Notes: a model not told the origin generated them from the letters alone. A DNA stretch of 64,000 nt from Agrobacterium fabrum str. C58 (GCF_000092025.1 NC_003063.2:1989501-2053500), one strand, 5' to 3'; counted from the stretch's first letter, positions 54,175 to 62,510 are shown. Numbers and translations: made by a program.

Positions 54175-55248
54175 CTACGCCTTACCCAGTCGGTCTACCG
54201 TGACACCAAGGGCATTTGCCAACGCGAGCTTGCCGTTGTCTGGCATTAATACGAGGCCCGACAGGATCCCTTCCTGCCACGCCTCTCCGCGCGTCCACGC
54301 TTCGCGGTAGGCATCGGCAAGCAAATGGCTCTGTCGCGTCTCCACGAGCGCCTCGCACAGCAGCGAGGCCTGTACGAGGTCCTTATCCCTCTTGGCTCGC
54401 CCGAGGGCATCCGTGCGCCTCCTGGATGCAACGATCAGCTTGTGGATGGCATACCGCTCGGGAGCGGGGATATTCACGCTAACGCCTTCCCGGTGCAGCA
54501 ATACCGTTCTTACGGGTTCGTAGATCAGGAAGTCCAGGAACCGCAAGTTTTCAGCAGACGCGCCTCCAAGGGCAGGCATTGGGGACGGCTTGCCCGTGTA
54601 GTCATCCGATCCACGGTTGGTCGTCAGGAATTCGACGCGGTAGTTTACCGAATTCGAAAAGGCCACCACCTTTGCGTTATCGGCCTGGTGCGGGACCGCC
54701 CTGAACGTGCTGTCTATCGATCTCAGGAGATCGAGGATTGGAGGCAGGCTGTCCTCGACTTCCGCCGAGATCGCAAAGTCCTGCGCGAAGTCCGCGTCGC
54801 CTGTTTGCATAGAGGTACCAGGGAGACGAACGCCAAGGAGGCCTGAGTAACAGCTAAAAGCCACGGAACCGACGAGGAGTGCCCTCAGACGGAATAGGCC
54901 CGCGTCAGCGAGTGCTTTAGTCACTTCACCTGCGAAGCGATCCGGCGCGGACATGCCACCGCTTCGCAGCAGCATGCCGACGAGCTTGCGCCGCTCCCGG
55001 ATGTCGTCTTTGACTTGCCTATGGGCTTTCACCCGAGCCGTGATGTCGACGTCATCCTGCGGGCCGACATAGCGTCTCTTGTCCTTACCCTCGGGAGTAG
55101 GGAGATCAAAATACCAATAATTGCGGCCCTTGACCGGAACGGCAACAAACCGACCTTCAAGGGGAAAATCTGCCTGAAATTGTGCATCGAACGTCCGCTG
55201 CGCGAGTTCAGCGAACGCCGTTCTGTAAACGAGGTCAATCTGTTTCAT
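54175..55248 (-). CDS. GSU2403-type nucleotidyltransferase-fold protein
   Basis: 357 aa of the NTP_transf_8/GSU2403 group. The active-site pattern is LLVGSVAFSCYSGLLGVRLP (GS at 127-128) followed by MQTGDADFAQDF (D151, D153), then HKLIVASRRR in the C-terminal helical half. The fold is shared with toxin-type and tRNA-modifying nucleotidyltransferases, but this family has no settled substrate. The start at 55248 lies 11 bp downstream of a perfect palindrome overlapping a TATAAT-like -10 box, suggesting autoregulation. It is convergent to traG and divergent from the second MNT-HEPN gene. Confidence 0.78.
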   Translation of the reverse strand: MKQIDLVYRTAFAELAQRTFDAQFQADFPLEGRFVAVPVKGRNYWYFDLPTPEGKDKRRYVGPQDDVDITARVKAHRQVKDDIRERRKLVGMLLRSGGMSAPDRFAGEVTKALADAGLFRLRALLVGSVAFSCYSGLLGVRLPGTSMQTGDADFAQDFAISAEVEDSLPPILDLLRSIDSTFRAVPHQADNAKVVAFSNSVNYRVEFLTTNRGSDDYTGKPSPMPALGGASAENLRFLDFLIYEPVRTVLLHREGVSVNIPAPERYAIHKLIVASRRRTDALGRAKRDKDLVQASLLCEALVETRQSHLLADAYREAWTRGEAWQEGILSGLVLMPDNGKLALANALGVTVDRLGKA

Positions 55249-55258
55249 CGCCCGATCC

Positions 55259-55290
55259 AGTTATAATGAATTTGCAAAAACATTATAACT
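55259..55290. promoter_or_regulatory. Perfect palindrome over the promoter of the GSU2403-type gene
   Basis: AGTTATAATG, a 12-base spacer, then CATTATAACT: perfect 10-bp arms, each containing TATAAT on one strand. It lies 11-42 bp upstream of the start codon on the minus strand, where a repressor would block transcription. Confidence 0.55.
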
Positions 55291-55718
55291 ATGCTGCCAG
55301 ATGTCAATGGAGCGAGGCAAGACCACGTCGTTTTCATTCAGAAAGTGGACACTGGTTCGCTTCGACACCATTGCATGCAGGCCGTCGAGCGGAGACTGTA
55401 GACGGCCGCAACTGCCAGACCTAAATGCCGTCGTCCTCTCCTTCGACCCCAAACCAAGTAGTAGTAAGGTCGATCGATAGATTTGGCGCCAACGCATGTT
55501 TTCTCTCGAGAGAGGAGACGCATCGAAGCGAGGAGATGATATCAGCATTCGGCAGCGTGTTTATCAGGCTTTCCTGTCAGCCATTTCCCGACCTACAAAA
55601 TTCGACTAGCACTTTTGGCATTTGATCAACGTGTCGAAGCGTATAAAGTTCATGGATACCACCAGCGCGATTGCGTGGGTGTCGCAATCGCAAGCTAGTC
55701 AGATACCTCGTTCCCATG
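55291..55718. other. Intergenic region between divergent NTase genes
   Basis: About 430 bp without a supported gene; it should hold the promoter of the second MNT-HEPN gene. No other operator was seen. Confidence 0.35.
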
Positions 55719-56651
55719 ATGAAATCCTCCCTTGATCATATCCCGCACAGAAAGCAGCGAGAGCTCGCCCGTGCGCTGGAGATCCTGCACGAGGAGTTCG
55801 AGGATGCGCTGGGGGAAGGCACCGCCGACTTCAAGAAGCGCGGACGCATTCTCAAAATCATTCTGTTTGGCTCCTATGCCCGCGGCACCTTTGTCGATGA
55901 GCCGCATACGATGAAGGGCTATCGCTCGGATTTCGATTTGCTGGTGATCGTCAACAATCGCAAGCTGACGGATCACGCGACCTACTGGTACAAGGCGGCC
56001 GACCGGATCATCCGCGACAGCTTTATCGAAACGCCGACGCAGTTCATCGTGCATTCTCTGCGCGAGGTGAACACAGAGCTTAAGAAGGGCCACTACTTCT
56101 TCTCGGATATCCGCAAGGAAGGCATCGTTCTATACGAACTGGATGACGAGCCGCTCGCTGAGCCGAAGCTGCTGACTGCGGAAGAACGGTTGAATGTCGC
56201 GCGGGAGCATTGCCGGGAACGGTTCGAGGCAGGTACCGAGTTCTTTGTTCTATCCTGTCACGCTCGCAACAGTGGCTTTACAAAAAGAGCTGCGTTTCTT
56301 TTGCATCAGGCGATCGAGCAAGCCTATTCCTGCGTCCTTCTCACACTGACGAACTACGGGCCTGCCTCCCACAACATCAAGTTCCTCCGCTCTCTTGCCG
56401 AGGAGCAGGACCTTCGACTGGTCGACGCGTTTCCACGCGATCATCATCGGCAGCGGGCCTGGTTCAATACGATCAATGAAGCCTATGTGAAGGCGCGGTA
56501 CTCGAAACATTTCGAGATCAGCGAAGAGGCGCTTGGCTGGCTCGGTGAGCGCACCGCGCATTTGCTCGAGCTGGTAAAGGTCGTTTGCGATGAACATATC
56601 GAAAAGGTGGATTGTGGCGTTCGAATGGGCGGGAGTGAAAGCAGCCAATGA
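55719..56651 (+). CDS. Fused MNT nucleotidyltransferase-HEPN protein (copy 2)
   Basis: 310 aa, a clear paralogue of the 50746-51672 product. It starts MKSSLDHIPHRKQRELARAL and has FGSYARGTFVDEPHTMKGYRS, DFDLLVIV, and a C-terminal helical HEPN-like part (AAFLLHQAIEQAYSCVLLTLTNYGPASHN). The NTase motif is intact; the canonical HEPN R-N-x3-H is again absent. The ATG at 55719 is aligned to copy 1, with 55716 also possible; the ribosome-binding site is weak. It lies next to a broken recombinase and IS21 at the edge of the transfer module. Confidence 0.8.
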   Translation: MKSSLDHIPHRKQRELARALEILHEEFEDALGEGTADFKKRGRILKIILFGSYARGTFVDEPHTMKGYRSDFDLLVIVNNRKLTDHATYWYKAADRIIRDSFIETPTQFIVHSLREVNTELKKGHYFFSDIRKEGIVLYELDDEPLAEPKLLTAEERLNVAREHCRERFEAGTEFFVLSCHARNSGFTKRAAFLLHQAIEQAYSCVLLTLTNYGPASHNIKFLRSLAEEQDLRLVDAFPRDHHRQRAWFNTINEAYVKARYSKHFEISEEALGWLGERTAHLLELVKVVCDEHIEKVDCGVRMGGSESSQ

Positions 56652-56659
56652 CCGCGAGG

Positions 56660-57084
56660 TGTCAAAGCAGGTTCTAATCGTGCCCCCGCAACCACCGACA
56701 CTTGCAAATTCGCCCACTCGGGGTATTTGCGACGAAGCTCCTCCTCATATGAGTCGAGGAGCTTTTTTTGTTTCTCCTTCGTCTCGATCTCGCCAGCCTC
56801 CAGCTTCTCGATGAAGTCCGCATGCACTTCGGCGACGAAGCGGCGCTCCATCAGGTCGAGAACGTCCATCTGCGCAAGGATGGAGGAGATCAAGCCGTGG
56901 ACTTCGAGGGTTGCCGGCTGATGGCCCTGGGTCTTGCCGATCACCACCTTCTGCACCAGTGAGCGCACAATCGGCATCACCTGACGCTTGGCATCGTCGT
57001 TTTTGCCGCGGCGCGCCTGCAGGAAGAAGTGGCGCATGCGCAGTTCCGTCTGGGCGGGATTGTGACGCTGCTTCAATTCTTCGA
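56660..57084 (-). pseudogene. Large serine recombinase, C-terminal fragment
   Basis: Minus-strand translation gives NPAQTELRMRHFFLQARRGK, MPIVRSLVQKVVIGKTQGHQ, PATLEVHGLISSILAQMDVL, DLMERRFVAEVHADFIEKLE and KYPEWANLQVSVVAGA. This is the conserved tail of rhizobial site-specific serine recombinases (zinc-ribbon/recombinase type). The catalytic N-terminal domain is missing; the fragment begins exactly at the IS21 left end (57085), so IS activity removed the rest. After VVAGA the frame runs on without family similarity. Confidence 0.72.
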
Positions 57085-57140
57085 TGTCAACGCCGGAGCA
57101 AATTAAGGCCAGGCGGCGGAGTAAAACCAGGCCACTATCG

Positions 57141-57197
57141 GCGCACGCATGAGACCTCCGGGAGTGCGTAGCCCGAGCGGGGTTCTCATGCGTGCGC
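57141..57197. repeat. 14-bp perfect inverted repeat inside IS21
   Basis: GCGCACGCATGAGA and TCTCATGCGTGCGC separated by 29 bases, between the IS left end and the istB stop. It may act as a terminator or block read-through of outside transcription into the element. Confidence 0.6.
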
Positions 57198-57216
57198 GTC
57201 GATTTTTGAAAGGGTT

Positions 57217-57975
57217 TCAGCCTGCCTTTCGTGCGCGGCTTTGGGCGAGACGATAGCTGTCGCCGTTCATCTCGAGAATGTTGACGTGGTGGGTGATGCG
57301 ATCGAGCAGTGCACCAGTCAGTCGTTCCGATCCCAAGGTCTCTGTCCATTCGTCAAACGGAAGATTGCTGGTGATCAGGGTCGCGCCGCGTTCATAGCGT
57401 TGTGAGATCAGCTCGAACAGCAATTCCGCACCAGTCTTGGACAGCGGCACAAAGCCCAACTCATCAATGATGAGAAGCTGGTAGGCAGCCATTTGCTTCT
57501 GGAAGCGGAGCAGACGCCGTTCGTCACGGGCTTCCATCATCTCGCTGACCAGAGCGGCGGCCGTGGTGAAGCCGACGGACAAGCCCTTCTGGCATGCGGC
57601 CAGGCCGAGGCCGAGCGCGACATGCGTCTTTCCCGTGCCACTGGGCCCGAGCGCAATGACGTTCTCACGACGCTCGATCCATTCGCAGCGTGCCAGCTCG
57701 AGCACCTGCATCTTATTGAGTTTGGGGATGGCGGCGAAGTCGAAGCTGTCCAGGCTTTTGACGACTGGGAACCGTGCCGCCTTGATGCGGCGCTCGACCT
57801 TGCGGCGGTCCCGTTCGATCATCTCTCTTTCGGAAAGCCGCAACAGGTATTCGACATGATCGACGCCCTCGGTGGCACATAGCCGGGCCAGCTTCTGGTA
57901 CTCGCGCTGGAAGGTCGGGAGCTTCAGGGTCTTGAGATAATGGGCGAGCAGGATCTCGGGCACTTCGTCACTCAT
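57217..57975 (-). CDS. istB: IS21 helper ATPase IstB
   Basis: 252 aa, AAA+ family. Walker A VIALGPSGTGKTHVALGLG, Walker B LLIIDELGFVPLSK, and sensor region ATLITSNLPFDEW. It is an ATP-dependent helper that loads IstA on target DNA. The start at 57975 overlaps the istA stop by ATGA, the usual IS21 arrangement; a longer in-frame start at 58104 lies within istA and is not likely. Length is normal, so it is probably functional. Confidence 0.93.
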   Translation of the reverse strand: MSDEVPEILLAHYLKTLKLPTFQREYQKLARLCATEGVDHVEYLLRLSEREMIERDRRKVERRIKAARFPVVKSLDSFDFAAIPKLNKMQVLELARCEWIERRENVIALGPSGTGKTHVALGLGLAACQKGLSVGFTTAAALVSEMMEARDERRLLRFQKQMAAYQLLIIDELGFVPLSKTGAELLFELISQRYERGATLITSNLPFDEWTETLGSERLTGALLDRITHHVNILEMNGDSYRLAQSRARKAG

Positions 57976-59468
57976 GCCGCTTCCTCCCCATACGCGGAAA
58001 GCAGTCGCATGTAGGCTTTCGCCGACGTCGTCTCGACCGTCGCCCTCGGCAAATACGGGTAGATGGACAGGTCCAGTCGTGGCGGCCGGCGCTCCACTCG
58101 GCACAGGATCAGATGCTTGACGGCGTCGAAGCCGATCGCGCCGAGTTGGAGCGCCTGCTTTACCGCCGCGTGCAGGTCGGCGAGCTCGAAGCTTTCCAGC
58201 AGGCGCAAGACCTGCACATATTCTCGCCGGCCATGCTTGGCCATGCGGCCTTCCATCAAACGGCGCAGCGTGGCGAATTCCTCTGGCAAATCCCAGCCCT
58301 GGAGAGGTGCTGCCTGATCCAGCGAATTGATCTTCTGCTCGATCAGCGGCAGGTAATGCACAGGATCGAAGACGACGTCCTCACGGTCCCAGCTCCGGGG
58401 ATGACGGGCGATGATCTCGCCGCGGCAGCCGATCACCACTTCGTTGACATAACCCCTGACCCAGACATCCTGATGGCCGTAGGCGACCGGGACGGAATAG
58501 TCATTGGTCTTGTAACGCGCCAACGACTGGGCCGTTACCTTGACGCCGGCATGGTCGCACGCATCGAATGGAGATGCCGGTAACATGCGCATGGCAGCCA
58601 GATCCCGCTGCAGCCGTTCGCCGATCGTCTCGCTCTCGCCCCGCAGTTTGTCGCGCTGGCGCTTGCGGCATTGCTCCTCAAGCCAGACGTTGAACGCCTC
58701 CCATGTTGGAAACTGCGGTATCGGCACCATGAAGTTGCGTCTGGCATAACCAACAAGCCCCTCGACGTTTCCCTTATCGTTGCCCTTGCCCGGCCGTCCG
58801 TAACGATCCCGGATCAGGTAGTGGGACAAAAAACCGCTGAACAGCGCCGCACGCTTGCGGGTCCCATCAGGCAGGATCTTTGCGACCAGGCAACGATCAT
58901 TGTCGTAGACGATCGATTGCGGCACGGCCCTGAAGAACGCGAACGCATGGATGTGGCCGTCGACCCAGGCCTCCGATACGGCCGCTGGATAGGCCCGCAC
59001 ATAACAGCCGTCGCTGTGCGGCAGATCCAGCACGAAGAAGTGGGCCTTCCGCTCGACACCGCCGATCACCACCAGAGCCTCACCGAAGTCGGCCTGCCCA
59101 TGGCCGGGCGGATGCGCCAGCGGCACGAACACCTCCTGGCGGCGCTGATCCCGCTCGCGCATGTAATCCTTGATGATCGTGTAGCCACCGGTGAAGCCGC
59201 GCTCGTCCCGGAGCCGGTCGAACACCCGCTTGGCCGTGTGGCGCTGCTTGCGCGGCACCTTCACGTCCTCATCGAGCCAATGATCAATTGTCGAGACGAA
59301 CGCATCCAGCTTCGGCCGCCGGATCGGCAACTGACGCTGATAGCCCGGCGGCGTCGAGTACGACACCATCTTGGCAACGCTGTCGCGAGATATGTTGAAA
59401 TACTTTGCAGCCTGACGCCGGGTCATCCCTTCCGAGACGGCCAGGCGAACCTTGAGATACAATTCCAC
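57972..59468 (-). CDS. istA: IS21 transposase IstA
   Basis: 498 aa. The N-terminal helix-turn-helix is AVSEGMTRRQAAKYFNISRDSVAKM. The DDE catalytic residues lie in HGQADFGEALV, SIVYDNDRCLV and KGNVEGLVGYARR. A C-terminal domain follows (SLARYKTNDYSVPVAYG). It cuts and joins the IS ends with IstB. The full-length family size and intact catalytic triad suggest a mobile element. The start codon ATG at 59468 lies about 125 bp inside the right terminus. Confidence 0.92.
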   Translation of the reverse strand: MELYLKVRLAVSEGMTRRQAAKYFNISRDSVAKMVSYSTPPGYQRQLPIRRPKLDAFVSTIDHWLDEDVKVPRKQRHTAKRVFDRLRDERGFTGGYTIIKDYMRERDQRRQEVFVPLAHPPGHGQADFGEALVVIGGVERKAHFFVLDLPHSDGCYVRAYPAAVSEAWVDGHIHAFAFFRAVPQSIVYDNDRCLVAKILPDGTRKRAALFSGFLSHYLIRDRYGRPGKGNDKGNVEGLVGYARRNFMVPIPQFPTWEAFNVWLEEQCRKRQRDKLRGESETIGERLQRDLAAMRMLPASPFDACDHAGVKVTAQSLARYKTNDYSVPVAYGHQDVWVRGYVNEVVIGCRGEIIARHPRSWDREDVVFDPVHYLPLIEQKINSLDQAAPLQGWDLPEEFATLRRLMEGRMAKHGRREYVQVLRLLESFELADLHAAVKQALQLGAIGFDAVKHLILCRVERRPPRLDLSIYPYLPRATVETTSAKAYMRLLSAYGEEAA

Positions 59469-59592
59469 GGTGTAGATCCCCTTGTCCCTCCTGCTTCCAA
59501 TGCAGAAGGAAGATAGGTGGCCGGATTTTACTCCGCCCGCGGCTGGATTATTCCGCCGCTACCATGGCCGACTTTTGCACCGCCGCTCTCAC

Positions 59593-59739
59593 CCTGAAGC
59601 CATTCTGGCTGAAGAACAGCATCTGCTGGTCCCAAGCGTCCGAAGACAGCGGCCAGCCATGGGAAAAGAGGATCGGCTGTCCTGCACCCCAGTCCTTATA
59701 GAAGAGGCGCGCGCCATCGGTGGTGATGAATATCGACAT
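59593..59739 (-). pseudogene. Alpha/beta hydrolase (haloperoxidase-like), N-terminal fragment
   Basis: From ATG 59739: MSIFITTDGARLFYKDWGAG, QPILFSHGWPLSSDAWDQQM and LFFSQNGFRV, the start of a non-heme haloperoxidase-type alpha/beta hydrolase (oxyanion segment SHGWPL). IS21 interrupts it at 59592, after which the frame reads IS bases to a stop. The nucleophile, acid and His are gone. It was divergent from the MarR gene at 59867, a common regulator-target pair. Confidence 0.82.
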
Positions 59740-59775
59740 GTTGCTCTCCTGGAAATTTGATTGTTCGTAATTTGT

Positions 59776-59785
59776 TTGTGCACAA
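59776..59785. promoter_or_regulatory. Palindrome between hydrolase fragment and MarR gene
   Basis: TTGTGCACAA is a perfect 10-bp palindrome in the divergent promoter region; A/T-rich TTGT/ACAA repeats surround it. Its position fits a MarR/OhrR operator. Assignment is inference. Confidence 0.4.
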
Positions 59786-59866
59786 TATATATGCCACTCA
59801 TTTGGCTGCTGTCAATCGCTTGCAATCTAATCGCGTACAAATTATTTTTAAGCAAAGGAGATTGCC

Positions 59867-60319
59867 ATGACTGACAAACGGATTGACGCCCCGGATACCC
59901 GCGCAGACGTGACCGGATTGCTGTGCTTTTCACTCTACTCGGCGAGCCACGCCTTCACGCAGCTCTACAGGTCACTGCTCGACAAATTGAGCCTAACTTA
60001 CCCGCAGTATCTGGTGATGCTGACTCTGTGGCATCGCGACGGCCAGACCGTGAAGGAACTAGGGAAGACACTGTTCCTGGATTCCAGCACTCTGACACCG
60101 CTCCTCAAGAGACTGGATGCGGCGGGGCTGATCACCCGAAGCCGCAATCCAAGGGATGAACGCGAGGTTCTTATTCACCTGACGCAAAAAGGGGATGATC
60201 TCCGGACTAGCGCTTCGGATGTCGGGCGCTGCATTGAGGAAGCCGTGGGATTGGATGCCGAGACAGTTCAATCGGTCAAAGCGTCACTCGACGCCATAAG
60301 GGATAAGATCAAGTCATAA
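59867..60319 (+). CDS. MarR-family regulator, OhrR-like
   Basis: 150 aa winged helix-turn-helix: YPQYLVMLTLWHRDGQTVKELGKTLFLDSSTLTPLLKRLDAAGLITRSRNPRDEREVLIHLT. A cysteine near the N-terminus (VTGLLCFSLYSASHAFTQLYR) matches the reactive Cys of OhrR peroxide sensors. The start at 59867 follows AAGGAGATTGCC. It would sense organic hydroperoxides and repress the divergent hydrolase, which is now destroyed by IS21, leaving the regulator possibly without its main target. Confidence 0.87.
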   Translation: MTDKRIDAPDTRADVTGLLCFSLYSASHAFTQLYRSLLDKLSLTYPQYLVMLTLWHRDGQTVKELGKTLFLDSSTLTPLLKRLDAAGLITRSRNPRDEREVLIHLTQKGDDLRTSASDVGRCIEEAVGLDAETVQSVKASLDAIRDKIKS

Positions 60320-60537
60320 GGGCCGCTGCAATGCTGGCGCTCGATCATCTCGTGGCTGAGGATCGACCGCAACCAGAGTTCCACATCCGTGACGGCCGCC
60401 TTGGCCTGGACCGTCCAGAGTTCGGCGCCCTCACGGCGCAACTGCTTCACCGTAGATCTGTGCGACCCGATCATCATAGCGCTGCCCCCACGCCCCATGT
60501 GAACCGTGAGGGCAGCATGAAGCGACGTGCCCGCCAG

Positions 60538-61419
60538 CTACGACACCTTGAGCAGATGCTCATAACCCATCATTTGGAACACGCGTGCAGTTTGCGTTTC
60601 AACCACCGCGTTGATTACAGGAGTGCCATAGTCCGAGTAATCGATGATCGTGCGCATTGGCTTATCGCCTTTCGGGAGCGCCAACACACGTGCGATCTCG
60701 TCGGCAACGCCTTGGATGGGTGCATCGGCTCCTCGAAGAAGAGCACGCAAACCAGGCCCGATATTGTCGAAGTCGGCCTTGAATTTCTCGTATCCCTCGA
60801 CCGCGTCGTCATCGCCTGGATGGACAGCGGATTCGAAATGCGCCGTCCCATCCGGGAAAATGCCCGGCATTACGATCACGGTCTCGATGCCGAAGCGATT
60901 GATTTCATAGGCGGTCACCTCTGCCAACGCGTCCAGCGCATATTTCCCGGCGATGTACGGCCCGACAAAGGGTGTCACGATGCGGGAAATGGTGCTGCCA
61001 ACGTAGAGGAGAACACCGTTCCCCTGTTTGCGCATCTGCGGAATTGCGGCACGGTTTAGCCGGTGAGCACCGACGACATTGGTGTTGAGACAGTCGGTCA
61101 ACTGGTCCGGTGTGAAGCCTTCAAATACGCCGATGAACAGATGAGCGGCATTGTGAATGACGACGTCGAGGTGTCCGTGGTCGGCGACCAACTGATCAAC
61201 GGCTGCCTGGCAAGATTCTTCGCTATGAATGTCCATGTCGATGACACGGACATAGCCACCATGTTCGGTCGCGTAACGTTCAAGGGCTTCTCGCCGCCCG
61301 GCACTTCTCCCGTGAGGATCACGTACCCCGGCGTAGACCGCATAGCCTTGCCGGATAAGCGTTTGCGCGGTCAAAAGGCCCATACCCGATCCGGAGCCTG
61401 ATATAAGAACGGTCTTCAT
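60538..61419 (-). CDS. SDR-family oxidoreductase
   Basis: 293 aa classical SDR: VLISGSGSGMGLLTAQTLIRQG, VIHNAAHLFIG, YVGSTISRIVTPFVGPYIAGKYAL with Y-x3-K, then ETVIVMPGIFPDGTAHFE. The start at 61419 follows AAGGAGAAATGTT; an upstream ATG at 61479 is rejected. It is transcribed in the same direction as the Atu4866 and NTF2 genes, separated from them by about 170 bp. The substrate is unknown. Confidence 0.87.
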   Translation of the reverse strand: MKTVLISGSGSGMGLLTAQTLIRQGYAVYAGVRDPHGRSAGRREALERYATEHGGYVRVIDMDIHSEESCQAAVDQLVADHGHLDVVIHNAAHLFIGVFEGFTPDQLTDCLNTNVVGAHRLNRAAIPQMRKQGNGVLLYVGSTISRIVTPFVGPYIAGKYALDALAEVTAYEINRFGIETVIVMPGIFPDGTAHFESAVHPGDDDAVEGYEKFKADFDNIGPGLRALLRGADAPIQGVADEIARVLALPKGDKPMRTIIDYSDYGTPVINAVVETQTARVFQMMGYEHLLKVS

Positions 61420-61588
61420 AACATTTCTCCTTGGTTTTGTTGAAGGGAAGCTCGCAAACGTGTTGAACAAAATGCGCACCCGTACCGCTTTCGCGACCGA
61501 AATCAGTACCTGTTTCGAGCTGGAAGATGATTGACGACGGCTGTGCCTGACTCTTGCGGCAACTATGTGAGATTCCGAAGCGTCACTT

Positions 61589-61828
61589 TTACTTTTCGCG
61601 GTAGAATGTCATTCCACCGTGATGTAGTTCGTTCGCGCTTACAAAATCTCCGTCAGCGGTAAAACCGGTATCGTCCCAATAATTGATGTGGGCGCCCCGG
61701 ACCTCATAGCGGCCCTGATATGCGCTTTTGCGGTTGCCGCGCGCTTCATCGTAGCGCCCGTTTGGCAATAGTTCCTGGCGGATGCGCCCGTCAGCCGTTA
61801 CCCAAATGCCGACATAGGGATGTTGCAT
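61589..61828 (-). CDS. Atu4866-domain protein
   Basis: 79 aa, a complete Atu4866 domain (PF11512-like, named after an Agrobacterium protein): MQHPYVGIWVTADGRIRQEL, NGRYDEARGNRKSAYQGRYE, then HINYWDDTGFTADGDF. It is a small beta-barrel-like protein, function unknown. It is last in a minus-strand group with the 40-residue ORF, the NTF2-like protein and the aldo/keto reductase. Members are typically next to oxidoreductases. Confidence 0.85.
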   Translation of the reverse strand: MQHPYVGIWVTADGRIRQELLPNGRYDEARGNRKSAYQGRYEVRGAHINYWDDTGFTADGDFVSANELHHGGMTFYREK

Positions 61829-61841
61829 AGTGCCTGTCCTT

Positions 61842-61964
61842 TCATTTCTCGAGGTTGAGATAACGCCCGGCGTCCGCCTCGTTTGGCATCTCCATAGCGA
61901 GGAGCGGGACAGCGAGGATCACTGATTCGAGCAAACCGCAGCCGAATAGCTTTGCTTTGGTCAT
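61842..61964 (-). CDS. Small 40-residue ORF between NTF2-like and Atu4866 genes
   Basis: MTKAKLFGCGLLESVILAVP, then LLAMEMPNEADAGRYLNLEK and stop. It begins 5 bp after the NTF2-like stop (with a weak GGTGAT site) and ends 13 bp before the Atu4866 start, filling the gap of a compact operon. A short hydrophobic N-terminal helix could be membrane-associated. No family known; it may be a real microprotein or spacer. Confidence 0.4.
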   Translation of the reverse strand: MTKAKLFGCGLLESVILAVPLLAMEMPNEADAGRYLNLEK

Positions 61965-61969
61965 CGTGA

Positions 61970-62506
61970 TCACCGCAATTCGGAATGTGGAATACGGCGC
62001 AGCACATCCTCATAGGCAACGAGGTCAAGGAACGCAGTCACCTCAGTCGCCCGTTCTCCGTCCATGCGGAGTATCCACACATAAGTGTTGGAATAGGGCT
62101 TGCCGTCACGAGCGACGGCTTCGCCTTCCCAATTGACGATGACGTGATCGCCATCGGCCCAGATACGCGTTGAGACTGGCCGGATGGGCTTGGTCAGGCG
62201 CGTCGCGAGGGGACGAACAGCTCGCTCAATCAAGTCGTCTCGACCGCGGTAAGTTCCAGCATTCGGCCCTGTGCCCTCTATTGTCCAGACAACATCTTGC
62301 GCCAGAACCTCATTGAAGAAGTCGGACCCGCCGGCGGCCCAGCGATCGAAGGCGGCTCCAATGATCGCCCTGTTGCGGTCGCGTGGCGCCTCCTGCAAGG
62401 GCGTTTCCTGTCCATGCGCTATGGACATCGGCAGCACCACAGCGCAAGCCAGAAGAGTTTTCAAGAAAGTCCAGCGCGAGCGACTGGCGAAATCTATGCT
62501 CAGCAT
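61970..62506 (-). CDS. Secreted NTF2/SnoaL-like protein
   Basis: 178 aa. The signal peptide (RSRWTFLKTLLACAVVLPMSIAHG) is followed by a SnoaL-type NTF2 fold (AIIGAAFDRWAAGGSDFFNEVLAQDVVWTIEGTGPNAG; DDLIERAVRPLATRL; VNWEGEAVARDGKPYSNTYVWILRM). The fold binds small hydrophobic ligands or acts as a cyclase/isomerase; here it would be periplasmic. It lies 4 bp after the aldo/keto reductase stop, so it is co-transcribed with it. Confidence 0.82.
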   Translation of the reverse strand: MLSIDFASRSRWTFLKTLLACAVVLPMSIAHGQETPLQEAPRDRNRAIIGAAFDRWAAGGSDFFNEVLAQDVVWTIEGTGPNAGTYRGRDDLIERAVRPLATRLTKPIRPVSTRIWADGDHVIVNWEGEAVARDGKPYSNTYVWILRMDGERATEVTAFLDLVAYEDVLRRIPHSELR

Positions 62507-62510
62507 GACA

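Larger units (their letters stand above)
57085..59592. mobile_element. IS21-family insertion sequence, apparently complete
   Basis: About 2508 bp with istA and istB on the minus strand. Ends begin TGTCAACGCCGGAGCAAA (left) and, on the complement, TGAGAGCGGCGGTGCAAA (right), matching at about 20 of 29 terminal positions. Sub-terminal repeats follow: GGCGGAGTAAAACCAGGCCA on the left, GGCGGAATAATCC and GGCGGAGTAAAATCCGGCCA on the right, probably IstA binding sites. The flanks belong to different broken genes (recombinase left, hydrolase right) and no target duplication was seen, so the element mediated a rearrangement. Confidence 0.82.

Noticed and set aside
60268..60498. 76-codon open frame on the minus strand
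   Set aside because: Ends antisense to the MarR gene, with no ribosome-binding site; the middle part could be decayed coding sequence but no family could be named.
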